A stretch of DNA of 64,000 bases from Apiotrichum sp. Y4204 (Eukaryota > Basidiomycota > Tremellomycetes > Trichosporonales > Trichosporonaceae), in contig JAMYHL010000039.1 of the NCBI GenBank assembly GCA_025531455.1, positions 248,001 to 312,000 of the forward strand, written 5' to 3'. Shown piece by piece: positions 22,133 through 34,639 of the stretch (position 1 is the stretch's first letter; each line of letters opens with the position of its first letter). Under the pieces are notes generated by a model. The model was not told where the DNA came from and ran no database searches. It was given only the letters and a program-made list of their open reading frames with translations. A program made the position numbers and the translations under genes.

Positions 22133-24061
22133 CTTGGGCCGGTGTCGAGCGTGTTTTTGAAGAGTGGGAGAAGAGGTGGCGCCCGAGATGCAGATACATT
22201 CGCCATCATCACGTCTGTCGAACTCGACATTGTCGGCGGAGATCTTCGAGCTCGTCTCTCTCAAAGTTTTTAGATTCCGGGTGGCGGGACTGGGTGGGTA
22301 ATTTTACCGGGTGGGTTTTGCATGGCTTTTAGTGTGGCGATGAATTGATGAAGTGCAAGAAGTGAGCTAGGGGTCATGGAGTCGGGGTCATCACCATCAG
22401 CATTGGATTGCTTCCGCGACAGCTTCGGTATGTTCGCCGGAGATCCGGAAAGGGCTTTGACTGTTGCCCATTCTCTCTGAACGCCAATGATAACGACAAC
22501 GGGGCTATGCGTCGGGGCGTAGATAACGCTCGCACAGCATAGACCACGCGTAGGAGAATAATGTGTTCTGACGGCTGACTGACGTCTACTCCTCCTCACA
22601 AAGCAGAAAGCAGTGCAACACTGAGCATTGCATCATTAACGGGGTGAGGAACATGCCCCGGCATTGGCAACATTCTCGTTCTGATCTAATCTCACCAATC
22701 TCACCTCAGCTATCACAGCCCAGCTTGTCCAGCCGGACCCGAGATACAGCACGTTTTGTCCGTCGATCATACCTCACCCCCGATCAGCAAGCTAGCAAGG
22801 TTCGGGGCCTGTCGGGCGATCGCCGTGGGTGTGGCGGTGCCAGGCATTCCGCGGCTGGTGCTTTCCGTCCTGCTTTCTGGGCATATGGAGCTGTCTGGGC
22901 TATTCTCGTTTCCGAAGCCCCAGAGTCCCGAAGTTCCCAAGATATCTCGCCTCACACGAGGGAATAGACTACCGGCGTTCCTCGTGGCCTCGCCAAGCCT
23001 GGCCCCGTGCGTCTCCGCATTCCTGGGTCATCGAGATGACACCGCGGAACGGCCCCGGCCAGACTTTGCAAGTTCGAGGCACCGTCTTCTGTCTATGAGT
23101 TTATGACGCGAAATGAGATTCTATGCAGATATGGGATATACATGGCGCCCGAGTGCGCGTCTTGTCCCGCCATTTCCGTCCCACAGCGTCACGCACATTC
23201 CCAATCCGACCTTGACGCCAAAGGTCATAAGTCACACCACCGCATTCGTCTTCTCTTAGAGATCGCTGTGCCCCGCCTGTGCCCCGCTGTGCGGTCCGAG
23301 GAATATCAGCTTGCCGCGAGCATGGAGCTCCGCGCCCCGTCGCGGATCAGCACGTACCGCCACACTGGACGATTTGTGGGAACCTGGAATGGACAACTGA
23401 GTTCGGGGGAACGACGGCTATCTTTGCTGCTCGCCGGTCGTGTCCGTCCCGACCGGAGAATTCTGATCTTGCATGGGATAGGGTATCGTTATTGTGATAA
23501 ACAGGTAGAGCAGTCCACTGACCAGGTCCTCACCACTGTTCGCTCTGGAGGGAGTGACACTGGTATTCAGCGCCTTGATACTTCCGTGTGGCATGCCGTT
23601 CGACGAGCATCACTGCCTCGACGGCACTGCACGTACGTGAGAAGGAATGAAGTTGGAGCTCAAGTGAAAGTTGACCTGATGCGACTTTGTGGCTCGGGAA
23701 CACACACCCGATCAGTCTCCAGTCCAGCGTTCAGAGGCCGCCCTACACCGCCATAGTTGTGTTTGCTTTTTCGTCCGACTTCTCAGTCCCCGTGGTCACT
23801 TTGACCGAGGCGGATGTCAGCCTGGAATAACCTGGATATCGGCAAACCCGGATATCGCGTTGAGCTGTTGGGGCCGCGCGGATGGCGTATGTGACCGCGG
23901 TGTGCAAGCCATTGGACACCTCGACCAAGACGCTCGGGAATAAGATATAAAGCCCTGCTCATCCGGACCAACGTACTCCCCAACACAGTACTCTTCCAAT
24001 CTCCAGCCACTCAACTCCAGACACCAACTAGCACTACCTTCCACGCATCTGCACAAGAACA
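22133..24061. other. Divergent gene-poor region RPF2/lectin
   Basis: About 1.9 kb. A 217-codon ORF at 23103-23756 (+) has no recognisable domain. The lectin TATA element at its right end is listed separately. Confidence 0.5.
23946..23952 (+). promoter_or_regulatory. TATA box of the lectin gene
   Basis: TATAAAG 110 bp before the lectin ATG, followed by a C/A-rich leader without ATG. Spacing fits a canonical TATA-driven, strongly regulated promoter. Confidence 0.55.
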
Positions 24062-24753
24062 ATGGTTGCTCCCATCTCCCTGTTTGTACTCCTCGCGGCC
24101 CTCGTAGCCCCCGTCCTCGCCCAGGACGAAGGCGGCGACCCCGCCCCGACCGACGACGGTGCCGCCGCCGCCGCTGCCGCCCCGGAGGCCTCTGGCGCTC
24201 CCCCTCCCGCCGGCAAGGCGGCCGACACCCAGCCGAACGCCGAGGCCTACCGCCGCCGCCGCTACACCGAGATCCACCCGTACGGTAACCGCCGCAAGTG
24301 TCTCGATGTCGCCGGCGCGCGTTTCGTGAACGGCACCCCCGTCCAGATCTACGACTGCAACGGCACCAACGCCCAGCGCTTTGTCCTCACCCACGGCAAC
24401 ACTGCTGTGCGCGTTTACGGGACCAACTACTGCCTCGATGCGGGTTCATGTGAGTATTAGCAGGATAAGTTGGGAGTTGGCGCTGACGGGCAGACCCCGG
24501 TAACGGTGTCGGCTTGAAGATCTGGCAGTGCTACGACAACATCCCCGCCCAGGAGTGGTACTTCAACGGACGTGACGGCCACATCAGCCTCCGCAACACG
24601 AGTGAGTCTATCACAACTTTCCACAGGCTGACCTCTGCAGACCAGTGTATCGACAACACCAACGGCAACCTGTGGAACGGCAACCGTGTGCAGACCTGGC
24701 AGTGCTACGCGGGCAACCCCAACCAGGTGTGGACGACCAACTACTACGTCTAA
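24062..24753 (+). CDS. Secreted R-type (ricin B) lectin
   Basis: Small extracellular carbohydrate-binding protein. Exons 24062-24449, 24494-24601 and 24641-24753 give 202 residues. Residues 1-20 form a signal peptide (MVAPISLFVLLAALVAPVLA) cut before QDEGG. Residues 21-60 are an Ala/Pro/Asp-rich low-complexity linker. The rest is a single beta-trefoil with three repeats, each with a CLD/CID loop and a QxW/QxF box: NAQRFVL, PAQEWYF and NPNQVWTT. The cysteines occur in pairs (KCLDV/YDCNG, YCLDA/WQCYD, QCIDN/WQCYA) as in CBM13 domains. The second intron is 39 nt and stop-free, so its retention would add 13 residues in frame. No catalytic domain is attached. Specificity cannot be read from sequence. 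Confidence 0.88.
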
Positions 24754-26785
24754 ACGTCTTCCCGAAGCAGCGACGGATACGCTCTACAGACAGCGTTCCC
24801 CCACCGCCCGCTTTCCGGACAATCGATGGACATCACATCCGTCAAACCCGTATTTCATTGTGTCGTGGGTAAGTATCATAGGGCGAACAGCCTAGTAAAG
24901 CAAGAAATAGGAAAAATCAATAAACATAGCATTGTCCAATGTCCGCGTTGTAATTCGTACCCGGCTCTTTATCCCCACCCGAACCCCTGCTGTAATCTCT
25001 CATCCTCCCCTCCCGATGCACTGTCTTTACAGGATGAATGCACTGTGTTTCCTGGCAGAGCAGATTCAAGATTCAGTTTGCAATGAACCACGCATACTAC
25101 GAAAATAATGAGGCCTCAAGTCACTGCCCGCTCACACGTGCCGCCTGTGGGCCATTTGAAAAGTCCTTCATGTGTGATCAGCGCGTTAGCATAGACGTGC
25201 CGCACTTTCCCTCCTTCGCTCCTTCGCCATTGTGCTCATGACACATGCCTGTCATGGAGGAGTCTCGGAACATTCTCGAAGATCCGCAACCCCCACCAAA
25301 ACTACGCGGCGCGCCCATGAGTGGGGTCTCATGGGGTAATGACAAGGGGAGTGACCACAGCGCGACGCCAAGCAGCGGCGGCAGACTCTACCTCAGCTCC
25401 GACGGCCCCAGTGTCACGTCACGCCGTCGGCGCTGGGTCCGTCAGGAACTCGTCACCGCAAGCGACTGGCGTTCACGTTGTTTTCGATGCGTCGGAGATC
25501 AGTGGGTCAAGCAGGTGAAGTGCCAAGGGCTATGGTGTCGTCGGTGGACTTGGCGTAGTTTGAATCAATGCGGGTGGAAAGGAGGGTGGATGAGTTGCTG
25601 CTCCACCAGCTATATACGTCTGCATGACGGCGGTGCCGGCGCGTCGACGTATCATGATGCCCGACGACGTCGATGTGCTCTGCCATTACTTTGGCCACAG
25701 TTTGGTTCTGCACGTGCAGCTTTGACCGTCTGGCCTAGCCCAGCCCTCAGTGTGTAGATTGTAGGTGAGTCTGGTCGCTTAGCGCTCTATCGCCATCCGG
25801 CTGGCTTCCCTTTGAATGCCGGAGCAGGCTAGGAGTATAGGAGATAAGGTATAAGGTAGAGCTGAATGGGAATCCGACTAAGAGAAGTGCAAAGTCGAGG
25901 CAGTGCGGATTGAAAGGCCCAGAGAGGGCGGTGGGGCCCAAAGTGGAGGGATGGATGCCGAAAGTCAGGCACTGCACTCGTCATTTACTTTGGACCGCTA
26001 GTGGATGGAATTCAATCTCGTGATGCGGAGTGTGTGCTGCATGCTGCGTCTTACCATTGCCCAGATTGCCGTAGTTTGCGCAATGCTGCCGTCATGGTTC
26101 TGGCCAGAGCATCCAGAGGGTGACTTACTACGCTTGTGCTATGCTGGTCCGCACATTACTCAGGCACTATCCTATCCTTTCATGTGCGATGTGACAAGTG
26201 CAATATCCCAATTTCCCGCACATCCTGCTTTGGAACGTTCTCACACCTGGCCGTGCACCTCGGCATCTCGGACAACTGCACGGCCAGCATGCACGGCCAG
26301 CATGCACGGAGCCGGGTCCGGGATCCGGGGAGATCATGCGCAATACCTGGACGGCACGGAATGCTCGGCGAGTGCACGAGTGTCCTGGTCTTGGCCCCGA
26401 AGCCACAGGTCAACGGCCACAGGTCGGCAACAGGGCTCATTGATTCCTGCTGGCGGAACAGGCTGCGAAATTTCCGACCTCGTCGTCGCATGACGTCTCT
26501 CGGGTTTGCGCCACATCATTGCGCCACGCCGTCGGGCCAGGATCTCGTACGTCGATGCTCGTGACTCGGAAGCTCGGATGCCGGGCGGCGAGACTATCTG
26601 TGCTGGAACCGAATTTGATGATAGTGGCCTGATGCTGAACGCCTGCGATGACCTGATGACCCGCCCTGCAGAACAAAGAAAGTGGGCCATCATGGGCCGT
26701 GGCCGCCGTAGCCGCCCAATCTCTCCAATTTCCTCCAGCCGGCAAGTGACATGGCATGGATTGCTATTAACTACCGATGTGATGA
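24754..26785. other. Gene-poor region lectin to aspartic protease 1
   Basis: About 2.0 kb with no convincing gene. A 13-nt unit GCACGGCCAGCAT is repeated at 26278-26290 and 26291-26303 and partly again, followed by CCGGG-rich DNA. Long ORFs (170 codons, 25245-25757; minus 26334-26930) lack family features. Confidence 0.5.
26278..26309. repeat. 13-nt tandem repeat
   Basis: GCACGGCCAGCAT twice perfectly plus a third partial copy (GCACGG). Confidence 0.8.
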
Positions 26786-29478
26786 ATGCAACGACATTTT
26801 GCGACCTTGCTTCTCTCACTCGCACCATCGTGCACCATGCTTCTCCCCGTGCTCGCATTCGCCATCGCGGGCGACACTCTCGCCAGCACCCTTCCTCTAT
26901 CCGACAGAGGGGGCGAGATCGCCCGGCCACCGGAGCATGCTCCCACCGAACCGGCGCGCGGGTTCAATGGATGGCGTCGACGACAGAGCATCTCCAGGAC
27001 AGTCGAACGATCTCCACGGCCTGGGAATTCGGCCGGAGAAGGGGGCGCCCCTGGCGTGTGTTCTGCCACCGCTCAATGTGAGGATGGCACAGAGCTGTCG
27101 CCGAATCGCGCAAAGCTTGTGCAGCAGCTCGTCGCTGTCGGCGCCAAGCACAGCGAGCTGTTAGGGACCCGGCGGAACCGGAAGCGCGAGTGGGAGACCG
27201 GGTGAGTCGCACCGTGTGCAAGAGCAGATGAGCTGTCACCGTCTTGCATGGAGTGCCTGGGGCACGGCTGACGTATCGCAGCATCAACAATGTATATCGC
27301 GATCTCGCCTGGAGTGTATCGATTGACATAGGGTATGTTCTTTCTTTTTCTCTTTCTTTTCTTTGTCCGTCTTGTGGTTGGTTGGCGCGTTGGACGCTGC
27401 GGGTCCCCATCGACCCTATCAACCCAACAGAGAGGCGCGAGGCTGATGTGTTGAGACGGGGGTCGGGTCCCGAGCGGCGGTGGCCCTGGTGGTGGCCGCC
27501 GGTGGCGATCCCGCCGCCCGCGGAAAATCAATTGCTTGGCTTACGGCTGCACATTCACTGTCCCAATGTCCCGACACTGGCACTGACACCTGCAGCACGC
27601 CTCCGCAGACACTCAACGTCTCTGTCGACACGGGCTCAACCACGCTGTGGATCTACACGGGGTGCGATGCACACGTCTGCACAAATGTGACTGTCTTTGA
27701 CAGCACAAAGTCGAGCACGTTCAACGCGAAGAACGACAAGCCGTTTGTCCAAAACTATGGGATCGGTGGCGTCGACGGCACCTACGGGCACGACGTCGTC
27801 TCTATCGCCGGGACTGCCGTGCCCGAACAGCAATTTGGTGAGTGCCCGTTGACGTCTGGAAGGCATGAATGTGCGATGCAAGCGAGACAGACTGCTATGC
27901 AGTGGTGCATGACGAAGGTCATGTCTCGCCTGTGTCTCGCAGCTGGCATGATCTCGACCTCAATCGTCGACGCATGTGACGTCATCCACCTTGACTCGCC
28001 TCGCCCATCCAAACTGAGATCTCATCATGATCCGCATTGCTTACTGACCACAGGCCTCGTGACTTACAACGAGACCGACGGCATGGGCGCAATGAAGGGC
28101 AGCACAAAGTCGGGCTTGTTAGGCTTGGGCTGGCCGAATGGTGGCGTCGGCAAGGACCCGCGCTCATGGTGGGCGGAGAGCGTAAAGGCGAATAAATGGC
28201 CAGAGCCAATGTTCGGCATCCACCTGGGGCGCGAGCTGGACCACAGCCTCTCCCACTTCGAGGTCCCTGGTGGACACATTACGCTGGGGTGAGTGCCAAG
28301 CGACTGCAAAGGTGGTGTTTGATGGTGTGTTGCGTGAGCGTGATGAGTGGTTGCGGTGGCTGTGGCAAGAGGGGAGAGCGGCCCGGATTGCGGCGCACGT
28401 AATAACGAGAACTGACACCCCAGTGGTCTTGACCGAAGCCTCTATTCCGGCGATGTGCACTATGTCGACGCCGTTCGGGACTCGTCAGTCTACTGGCAAG
28501 TGCCATTGGATGGTGTGACGGTCAACGACGTTGTGCTAGATGCCAGACGCGGCGACGACTCAAAATCATTGGCCATCATCGACACGGGAACGACAGTTGC
28601 TCTTGGAGCGCGGGACGTCGTCGCCCAGATCTACTCGCACATCCCTGGAGCCGCGATCGATCCACAGGTGACCTTTTCCATGCTGGGCTACGATGCCGAC
28701 ATCTACACCTTTCCGTGCAAGTCCATCTCCACTCTGCCGAAAATTTCGATCCGCCTCGGTGGAGTCGACTGGCCGATATACCCACCTGACCTTGTTGTCT
28801 CCATCAACGGGACGCAGTGTACGGGCGCACTCCTTGGCCTCGACAGGTGAGCAACTCTAGCGGGCCATTGGCCCAGTTGACCAGCTCTGTGTTGTTCTTG
28901 TGCTGAAACAGATGCTCCTTGCAAACCTCTCTGCCTCTCGACATGCCCGCTCTATGATTCCTGACTGTGTGCCGGAATGCCCCCTGGCGTGTCGCTAACT
29001 GTCCCGATGTCGTCAACATGCTGATATGGGTTTCTTCGGTGTTCCTTGAATATGGGCAATGGGCTTCCGCCGTTTTCTTTTGCCATAATCCAGCCCGACC
29101 GATCTCTGGCTCCTAGGGGGCACGTTCCTGAAGAACGTCTACAGCGTGTATCGCTACGACCCGCCGTCAGTCGGTTTCGCCACTGTTTCGGCCCCCAACG
29201 ATGCGCGTTACCCGACGGACGACATCTCGGCACTCGACGGCTCAAACATGATCTACTTTGACTCGAGCAGCGACCGCAGCGGAAAGCACCTCACGTCCGG
29301 AAGCGGCCGGCCGACTGGCGCCCAGCAGGCGGGCGATGCGCCCAAGCCCACTATCACAGAGCTTGCGTCGACAGCGATGACCCGCGCGCGCCACCCGGTT
29401 GCGAGCCACTCCAAGCAGCCTGCCCTCCTCATCCTCCTCCTCGCCGCGGCTACTTGGACGGCCGCGGTTTGGTGCTGA
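26786..29478 (+). CDS. GPI-type aspartic protease (pepsin family A1), copy 1
   Basis: Extracellular or wall-bound pepsin-like endopeptidase. Six exons: 26786-27201, 27282-27332, 27596-27837, 28054-28288, 28424-28846 and 29094-29478, 583 residues. The N-terminus is hydrophobic (LLPVLAFAIAG); ATG 26837 is an alternative start. A prodomain of about 120 residues includes a basic RRNRKREWE site. The first active-site loop is SVDTGSTTLW (Asp167), the second IIDTGTTVAL (Asp368). LLGGTFLKNVYSVYRYD is the conserved C-terminal lobe strand. The last 20 residues (ALLILLLAAATWTAAVW) are a GPI-attachment signal after a Ser/Thr-rich stem. Exons 2 and 3 have the same lengths and phases as those of the protease 3 kb downstream. 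Confidence 0.87.
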
Positions 29479-32400
29479 GTCCTATATCTACATCTCACAG
29501 ATCTCCGCATAGCGATCATCTACCTACACCGTTATACACCAAGCCCTCTCATTGTACTGTACCACCACTATCTACGACTTTCCGCCATATACAGTAAATT
29601 TATCTCCCTAATTGCTCTATAATATCATTGTACCCCGCATAGCCACCATAGGCACCACCATAGCTATTTTTTGCATACTTGTTGCCGACATTCTTGGGCA
29701 AGGGACAATAGGAGGAACCGATGACAGGTCCGAGTTACTGCCACATGTGGCCGAGGGCACTCCAACTCGGCCAACTTCCAACTCGGCCAACTCGGGGCAT
29801 ATGCCAAGGCGAGATAACTGCCCCGACGAGATAACCGTCCCATTCCTGCTCTTTCCTGTTCCTGTTCAACAATCGTTTGTGTCCAGGTACTCTACACGAA
29901 AGAGTAACGCGACAAGAACTAGGAAGCCGAGACAACGCTTCGTGACAGGCCGATAACGTATGAACTAACCCATCCGATAGAATTCTGGTATCAACCACAG
30001 TCACAGCATTGCTGTCTTCCTGGTCGTCCTGCCTCATCCAAATACCTGGACTTTTGTGTAGTCGCGCGCGCTGTTCATACCAATACCCTCTCCATAGCTG
30101 CGCAGGTATTGGCCAGCACACATGTGGGGGTGGATGTGCTGTCCAGCATGTCCAGGAACCGGGTGCCTCGGACCTGCAATGTGCTCCCCCATATGGTTCC
30201 TACAAAGCCAAGCAACTCGCTCAACCCTTTCAAGAAGGTCCGCGTGAACCCACAACACAGCCCTGCGAGCTAGCAAGTTGACAGGCACACGGCCACGCGG
30301 GTAGGAGATCGTTATGGACAGCAAAATGTCTCCGTCCTCAGGACTGCGTCCAGATGATATCGGTGCAGTGGCCTGTCGTTGGGCGGACACATTCATGCGT
30401 ATCCGATACTGCTGACAGCAGCATCTCGATAGACGGGACAGTGGTATTCTGGAGAGAGGACGGGGTCAACACAGAGAGACATTATGTAAAAAAATTGGAA
30501 CAGCCTGGACTCTGGCCGCATGGCGATCACGACGATCAGGAGTGGGCCACGTTGGCCCCTGGGGGCGTGCGCCCTTTGGCCTGCGGATCTGCGGATTGCT
30601 GCGAGCACACACTGATGCACAGATTGTCGATCTCTCGTAGAATTGCCTGCAATCCGCGCAGATCGGTCTCCTGTGAACCCCCTTTTCATTGGGGGGTTTG
30701 CTTGTTCGAAAGAGATCGAGATCAGCCATAGAGAGCAAGACAGATACACTAGATCTAGAGATACCGTCAAATTGGCTCGGATGAAATCTCTCCCACTGTC
30801 CTTGACGGTTTGCTCCTATGCTGCTGCCTGTGCTCCAGGCTCCAAGTGCTTCCCGTGCTACCCGTGCCCTCAAGAGCGGTACAAGTCTTGCAGTCAGTCG
30901 CGCAGTTTGCGATGCACCAGTCGAAAGCTGAAACTTCGGCTCCTCTCCCAGGCTTCTAAGCTCCCTATGCTCTGACAGTCCGCTATTTCCTCTCTGGATA
31001 GTTTGCTGTGGTGCATACCCTTATCCACCCTCAAGACCCACGATCCCCACGATGCTCCCCATCTTGCAGATCGTCGCGGCTCCATGCTGGCCAGGCCAGT
31101 TGGCCAGCAGCTTTACAGCCATATGGGACAGATGTGTGATGTTCCGCGACCCTCGACTGCGCACCCCTGATCCCCTCCCTGGGCCCTTGGACCCTGAGTC
31201 AGGTCTTCAGACTATCTACTAGCTACTAGCCGGCTGGGCAACTGAGCAACAGCTCACTGTCCAAGCTGTCCATCCTCCACAAAGAAGGTTTGTGCACCGC
31301 GTTTCGTTTGCACCGACTTGACACAAGCGGGGCAGGACGGGTTACTCGTGCCGTTGCTGTTTGCGGTGTAGTCTAAACGCTGTTGTGCCCTGTTCGTTGG
31401 CGGCTCGCGGTTCCCGATGACCTGAAGCTTGAGGATGTCTCTCGTATGCATGGGGGTGGCAGTACTGATGTACACCGCCCACTGGTCACGGGTCAGTGAT
31501 CAATGAGGCAAATGCTGCAAGCTGCGAGCTGCAAGCTGAGCGCGACGGGGCGCGCTGGCGCTTCAGGAACAGGAAACATGGCAGCGCGCGCCAAGCGCCT
31601 GGATTTTTTTCGGCAGGAGGGGGCCTGATCGAAAGGGTTTGCCAAAGTACGGTAGGACAAATCATGAAAATCCGGGGGGCAGCGGCCAGCAGGGTAATCA
31701 GAGCAGAGGACAGAGGACAGGGGACAGGGGACTGCCAAGGCAGATAAACAACAGCGTGGAGGTGGAAGAGATTGGAACTGGGGTACCTGTGGTCTTGTTC
31801 GCGACGCCGAGAAGTCTGGAGATCTGGAAGCCTAGAGCTCTGGAGCTCTTGAGGCAATCCCAGGGACTCTCCTGAGCAGCTTGAGCCTGAGAGCTGTGGG
31901 ATCGCATGCCCATGGAGCATGGACCAATGCAACAGTTCCCCTCGCAATCCCTCCATTCCCCGGTTCCAGTACATCGATGCATCGCCGTAGTCCCTGTCTG
32001 CCGCATCCCAGCACCGAGAGTAGGCCCGGGGGCCCTGGAGGTTTGTAGATCGAAACGTAAAGAGCCCAATGCGGACGACATGGCGACACTTGTACTAGAC
32101 ATGGTTCTCCGCATCTCCGCCACAGCAACGGGCGGTCCACCGCCCAGGGCCCAGAGTCCCAAGACAAGCGGGGGGACAGAGAGGCTGCCAAGGCCAAAGG
32201 CTAAAGGGCCAGAAGGACGCCGGAAGGACGCCGGAAGGGCTAAAGGGAGAGGCGGAGAGGCAACGGCAATGGACGCGGAGGAGGCGCAGGAACGGTGGTG
32301 GTTACAATTGTCGATTCCATCCCGAGAGATGAGAGATAGCGGGACAGACGGTAAAAGGATACATAACCCACACGCAAGCACTTTATCTGTTGCCCGACCC

Positions 32401-32524
32401 ACCTCCAGTATCGCTGTCCGCAAGACAAACATCCCGTAGCAAGCGATACTTTACTGCGACTCGGCTGCTATCTTCTCGTCCTCCTGAACCGACTCGACGC
32501 CATCGCACAAGCGCTCCGAGTGCC
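29479..32524. other. 3-kb gap between protease paralogues
   Basis: Largest gene-free stretch in the window. Contains a perfect 16-nt tandem duplication TCCAACTCGGCCAACT at 29761-29792, an 11-nt duplication at 32212-32233, and GCAAGCTG-type repeats near 31515. A 244-codon minus ORF (31698-32432) and overlapping plus ORFs show no recognisable domain. Could contain gene relics; none is demonstrable by eye. Confidence 0.45.
29761..29792. repeat. 16-nt tandem duplication
   Basis: Unit TCCAACTCGGCCAACT present twice without mismatch. Confidence 0.85.
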
Positions 32525-34252
32525 ATGTACGCCGCCCTCCTCCTCGCGCTGCTCGCCGCGCCGAGCCTCGCCGCACCCCACCCCCAGGCTCGCAAGTCGA
32601 CGGGGTACACCGTTCCCGTTCACTCTACCCCGCGTCGGCGGGCCGTTGACGGTCCGCACCGTCGTGCAGTAGACGATGTCGAGTGAGTCTGATTATCACG
32701 TCACTCATGCCTGGGGAGATTGCTGACCACTTTACAGGGTGATCAGCTGGGGCCACGACTACACGTACGCCATCCCGATTTCAGTCGGGTAAGTGCCCAT
32801 GAGCTCCTCACTGCCAGACCTGCCGCTCTAACAGTCAGAACACCTCCGCAGAGCATGCAGGTCATTATCGACACTGGATCAGCGGACACTTGGTTCCGTT
32901 CTGCCTGCGACACGACGAATTGCGTGAATGCTCCTCTTTACGATCCCTCAAAGTCCACCACCTCTGTCAATGCTACCGCGAACCCGCAGTTCAATGCCGG
33001 GTATGGTGTCGGCATGGCGACGGGCTACAAGGTTGCCGACAAGGTGACTTTGGGCGACTATTGGGTCCAGGGCAGCTTCGGTAAGTATAGGAGAATATTG
33101 CATGACCATGCTTGAACGATGCTAATCCCTTCAGGCGCGGCAACCTTTGCGAACACCTCGCACACCGCCGACAGCCAGATTGCTGGTCTTATGGGCTTCG
33201 CCCTACCTGGGGCCCTGCAGAACAAGGGTCTCGACCTTCTGTGGCAGCGTTTCGTCGCCGGAGGCGAGCAGACGTTCTCGCTCTACCTTCCCCGCGACAC
33301 TGTGACGGACCTCAACTGGGACCTCGCGTCTAAAGTGGGAGGAGGCGCCTTGACTCTTGGTGGCATCGACTCGCAATATTACACCGGTGATATCAACTAC
33401 CTCAAAGTCGTGGCTGCCAAGGACAGCCCTTCGAACCTCGCTTACTGGGTTGTTGAGCTCGACAACATGACAATCAATGGCAAGATTCTCACCACCGATG
33501 GTGCCGGCGGTAAGGCAAGGGCCCTCATTGACAGTGGCACGTCCTCCAATGCCGTCCCGCGCGAGGTTGCCGAGGCCGTTTACTCTTTCATCCCTGGTGC
33601 CGTGGAGACCCCGGCCAACTCTGGCATGTGGAATTTCCCTTGCGATTCGCTCAACTCGACTGAGCAGCGTGTCTCCTTTACGTTTGGCGGCGTCGAGTAC
33701 GACATGCAGAAGTGGGACCTCGCGAGCACCAGGGACTACGACATGACCCAGTGCCGCGGCAGCTTCTACGTGTTGGCCGACACATCCCGGTTCGACATGA
33801 TTTTGGGTGCTTCTTTCATGAAGAACGTCTACACGATCCACCGTGTTGAGCCGTTCACTCTTGGCTTTGCCAAGCTCGCCGACCAGTTCAACAAGCCGCT
33901 GTACGGTGGACAGACAACCCCCACAACCAACTCGACGAACAACTCAACCTCCAGCGCTTCTACTTCGGCCACAAACGGCGCCACCCCCACCTCCGTCAAC
34001 CCCTTGCTCAAGCCAACTGAGGGTGGAAATGGACCCATCCCCACTCTCACCAAGATCGAGGACCAGCCTTCCCAGGATGTTCCCATCTTCAACCCCTCTG
34101 CCACCCAGGGTGGCGGAGCCGTCGAGGGCGGCGCCAGCAACAACAACAAGCCTGGCAACAACGGTAACGGCGCTTCTGGCGTGCACGTTGGATCGGGCGT
34201 CGCGACCCTTGTGGGCCTTGGTGCTGGTGCACTTATCTCTCTCCTCCTCTAA
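32525..34252 (+). CDS. GPI-type aspartic protease (pepsin family A1), copy 2
   Basis: Second extracellular aspartic protease. Exons 32525-32682, 32738-32788, 32839-33080 and 33135-34252, 522 residues. Signal peptide MYAALLLALLAAPSLAAP (residues 1-18), a short propeptide of about 40 residues with RRRAVD/HRRAVDD basic sites, then the mature core. Active-site loops are IIDTGSADTWF (Asp81) and LIDSGTSSNAVP (Asp283). MILGASFMKNVYTIHRVEP marks the C-lobe. The stem is Thr/Ser/Asn rich (TTPTTNSTNNSTSSASTS) with many N-glycosylation sequons, and the last 25 residues (GVATLVGLGAGALISLLL) form a GPI signal. Shorter prodomain and fewer introns than copy 1. Ends convergent with TAF11. Confidence 0.92.
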
Positions 34253-34639
34253 TCTCTCAAATCTCGAAGTCGATCGAGCTCGGCCATCTTGGCGCTTCTT
34301 CTCGGCTCCTTGTCTCCCTGCATCGCTAGTATATCTCTTCAATCTGTCACTGTATTAATAATAGAAGCGAAGGTTCATAGGACACATCCACGGTGTTTCC
34401 GCATTGGCACAGAGCCTAGACGATAGAAGCTATGAACATTGTCCCCCGGAACTCTGAAGTAGTCAACATGATCATGGCTCGCACGACTGTGCATTAAGAC
34501 GCAGTGCCACAGTATCTCTGGTGCATGGGCGTGCAGTATGAAAAGTAACATGGGATACAATGTAGTACATGGAGTGAAGCTGAGAGCCAGAATGCGGGGC
34601 GCGAAGGAGCAGATACTAGCGGCTGAGAGCCTGTCGCTG
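34253..34639. other. Convergent spacer
   Basis: 3' flanks of protease 2 and TAF11, with TTAATAATAG-type sequence near 34352; nothing coding seen. Confidence 0.5.

Noticed and set aside
23103..23756. 217-codon plus ORF in the RPF2/lectin spacer
   Set aside because: No signal peptide, domain or plausible codon pattern, and it sits in a divergent promoter region.
24602..24640. Reading through the lectin gene without the second intron
   Set aside because: GTGAGT donor, CTGAC branch motif and CAG acceptor are all present, and removal gives the compact NTNQCIDN loop of ricin-B repeats.
26334..26930. 198-codon minus ORF before aspartic protease 1
   Set aside because: Overlaps the start of the protease gene in antisense; no features.
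31698..32432. 244-codon minus ORF between the proteases
   Set aside because: Low-complexity product with no recognised domain; the opposite strand is equally open.
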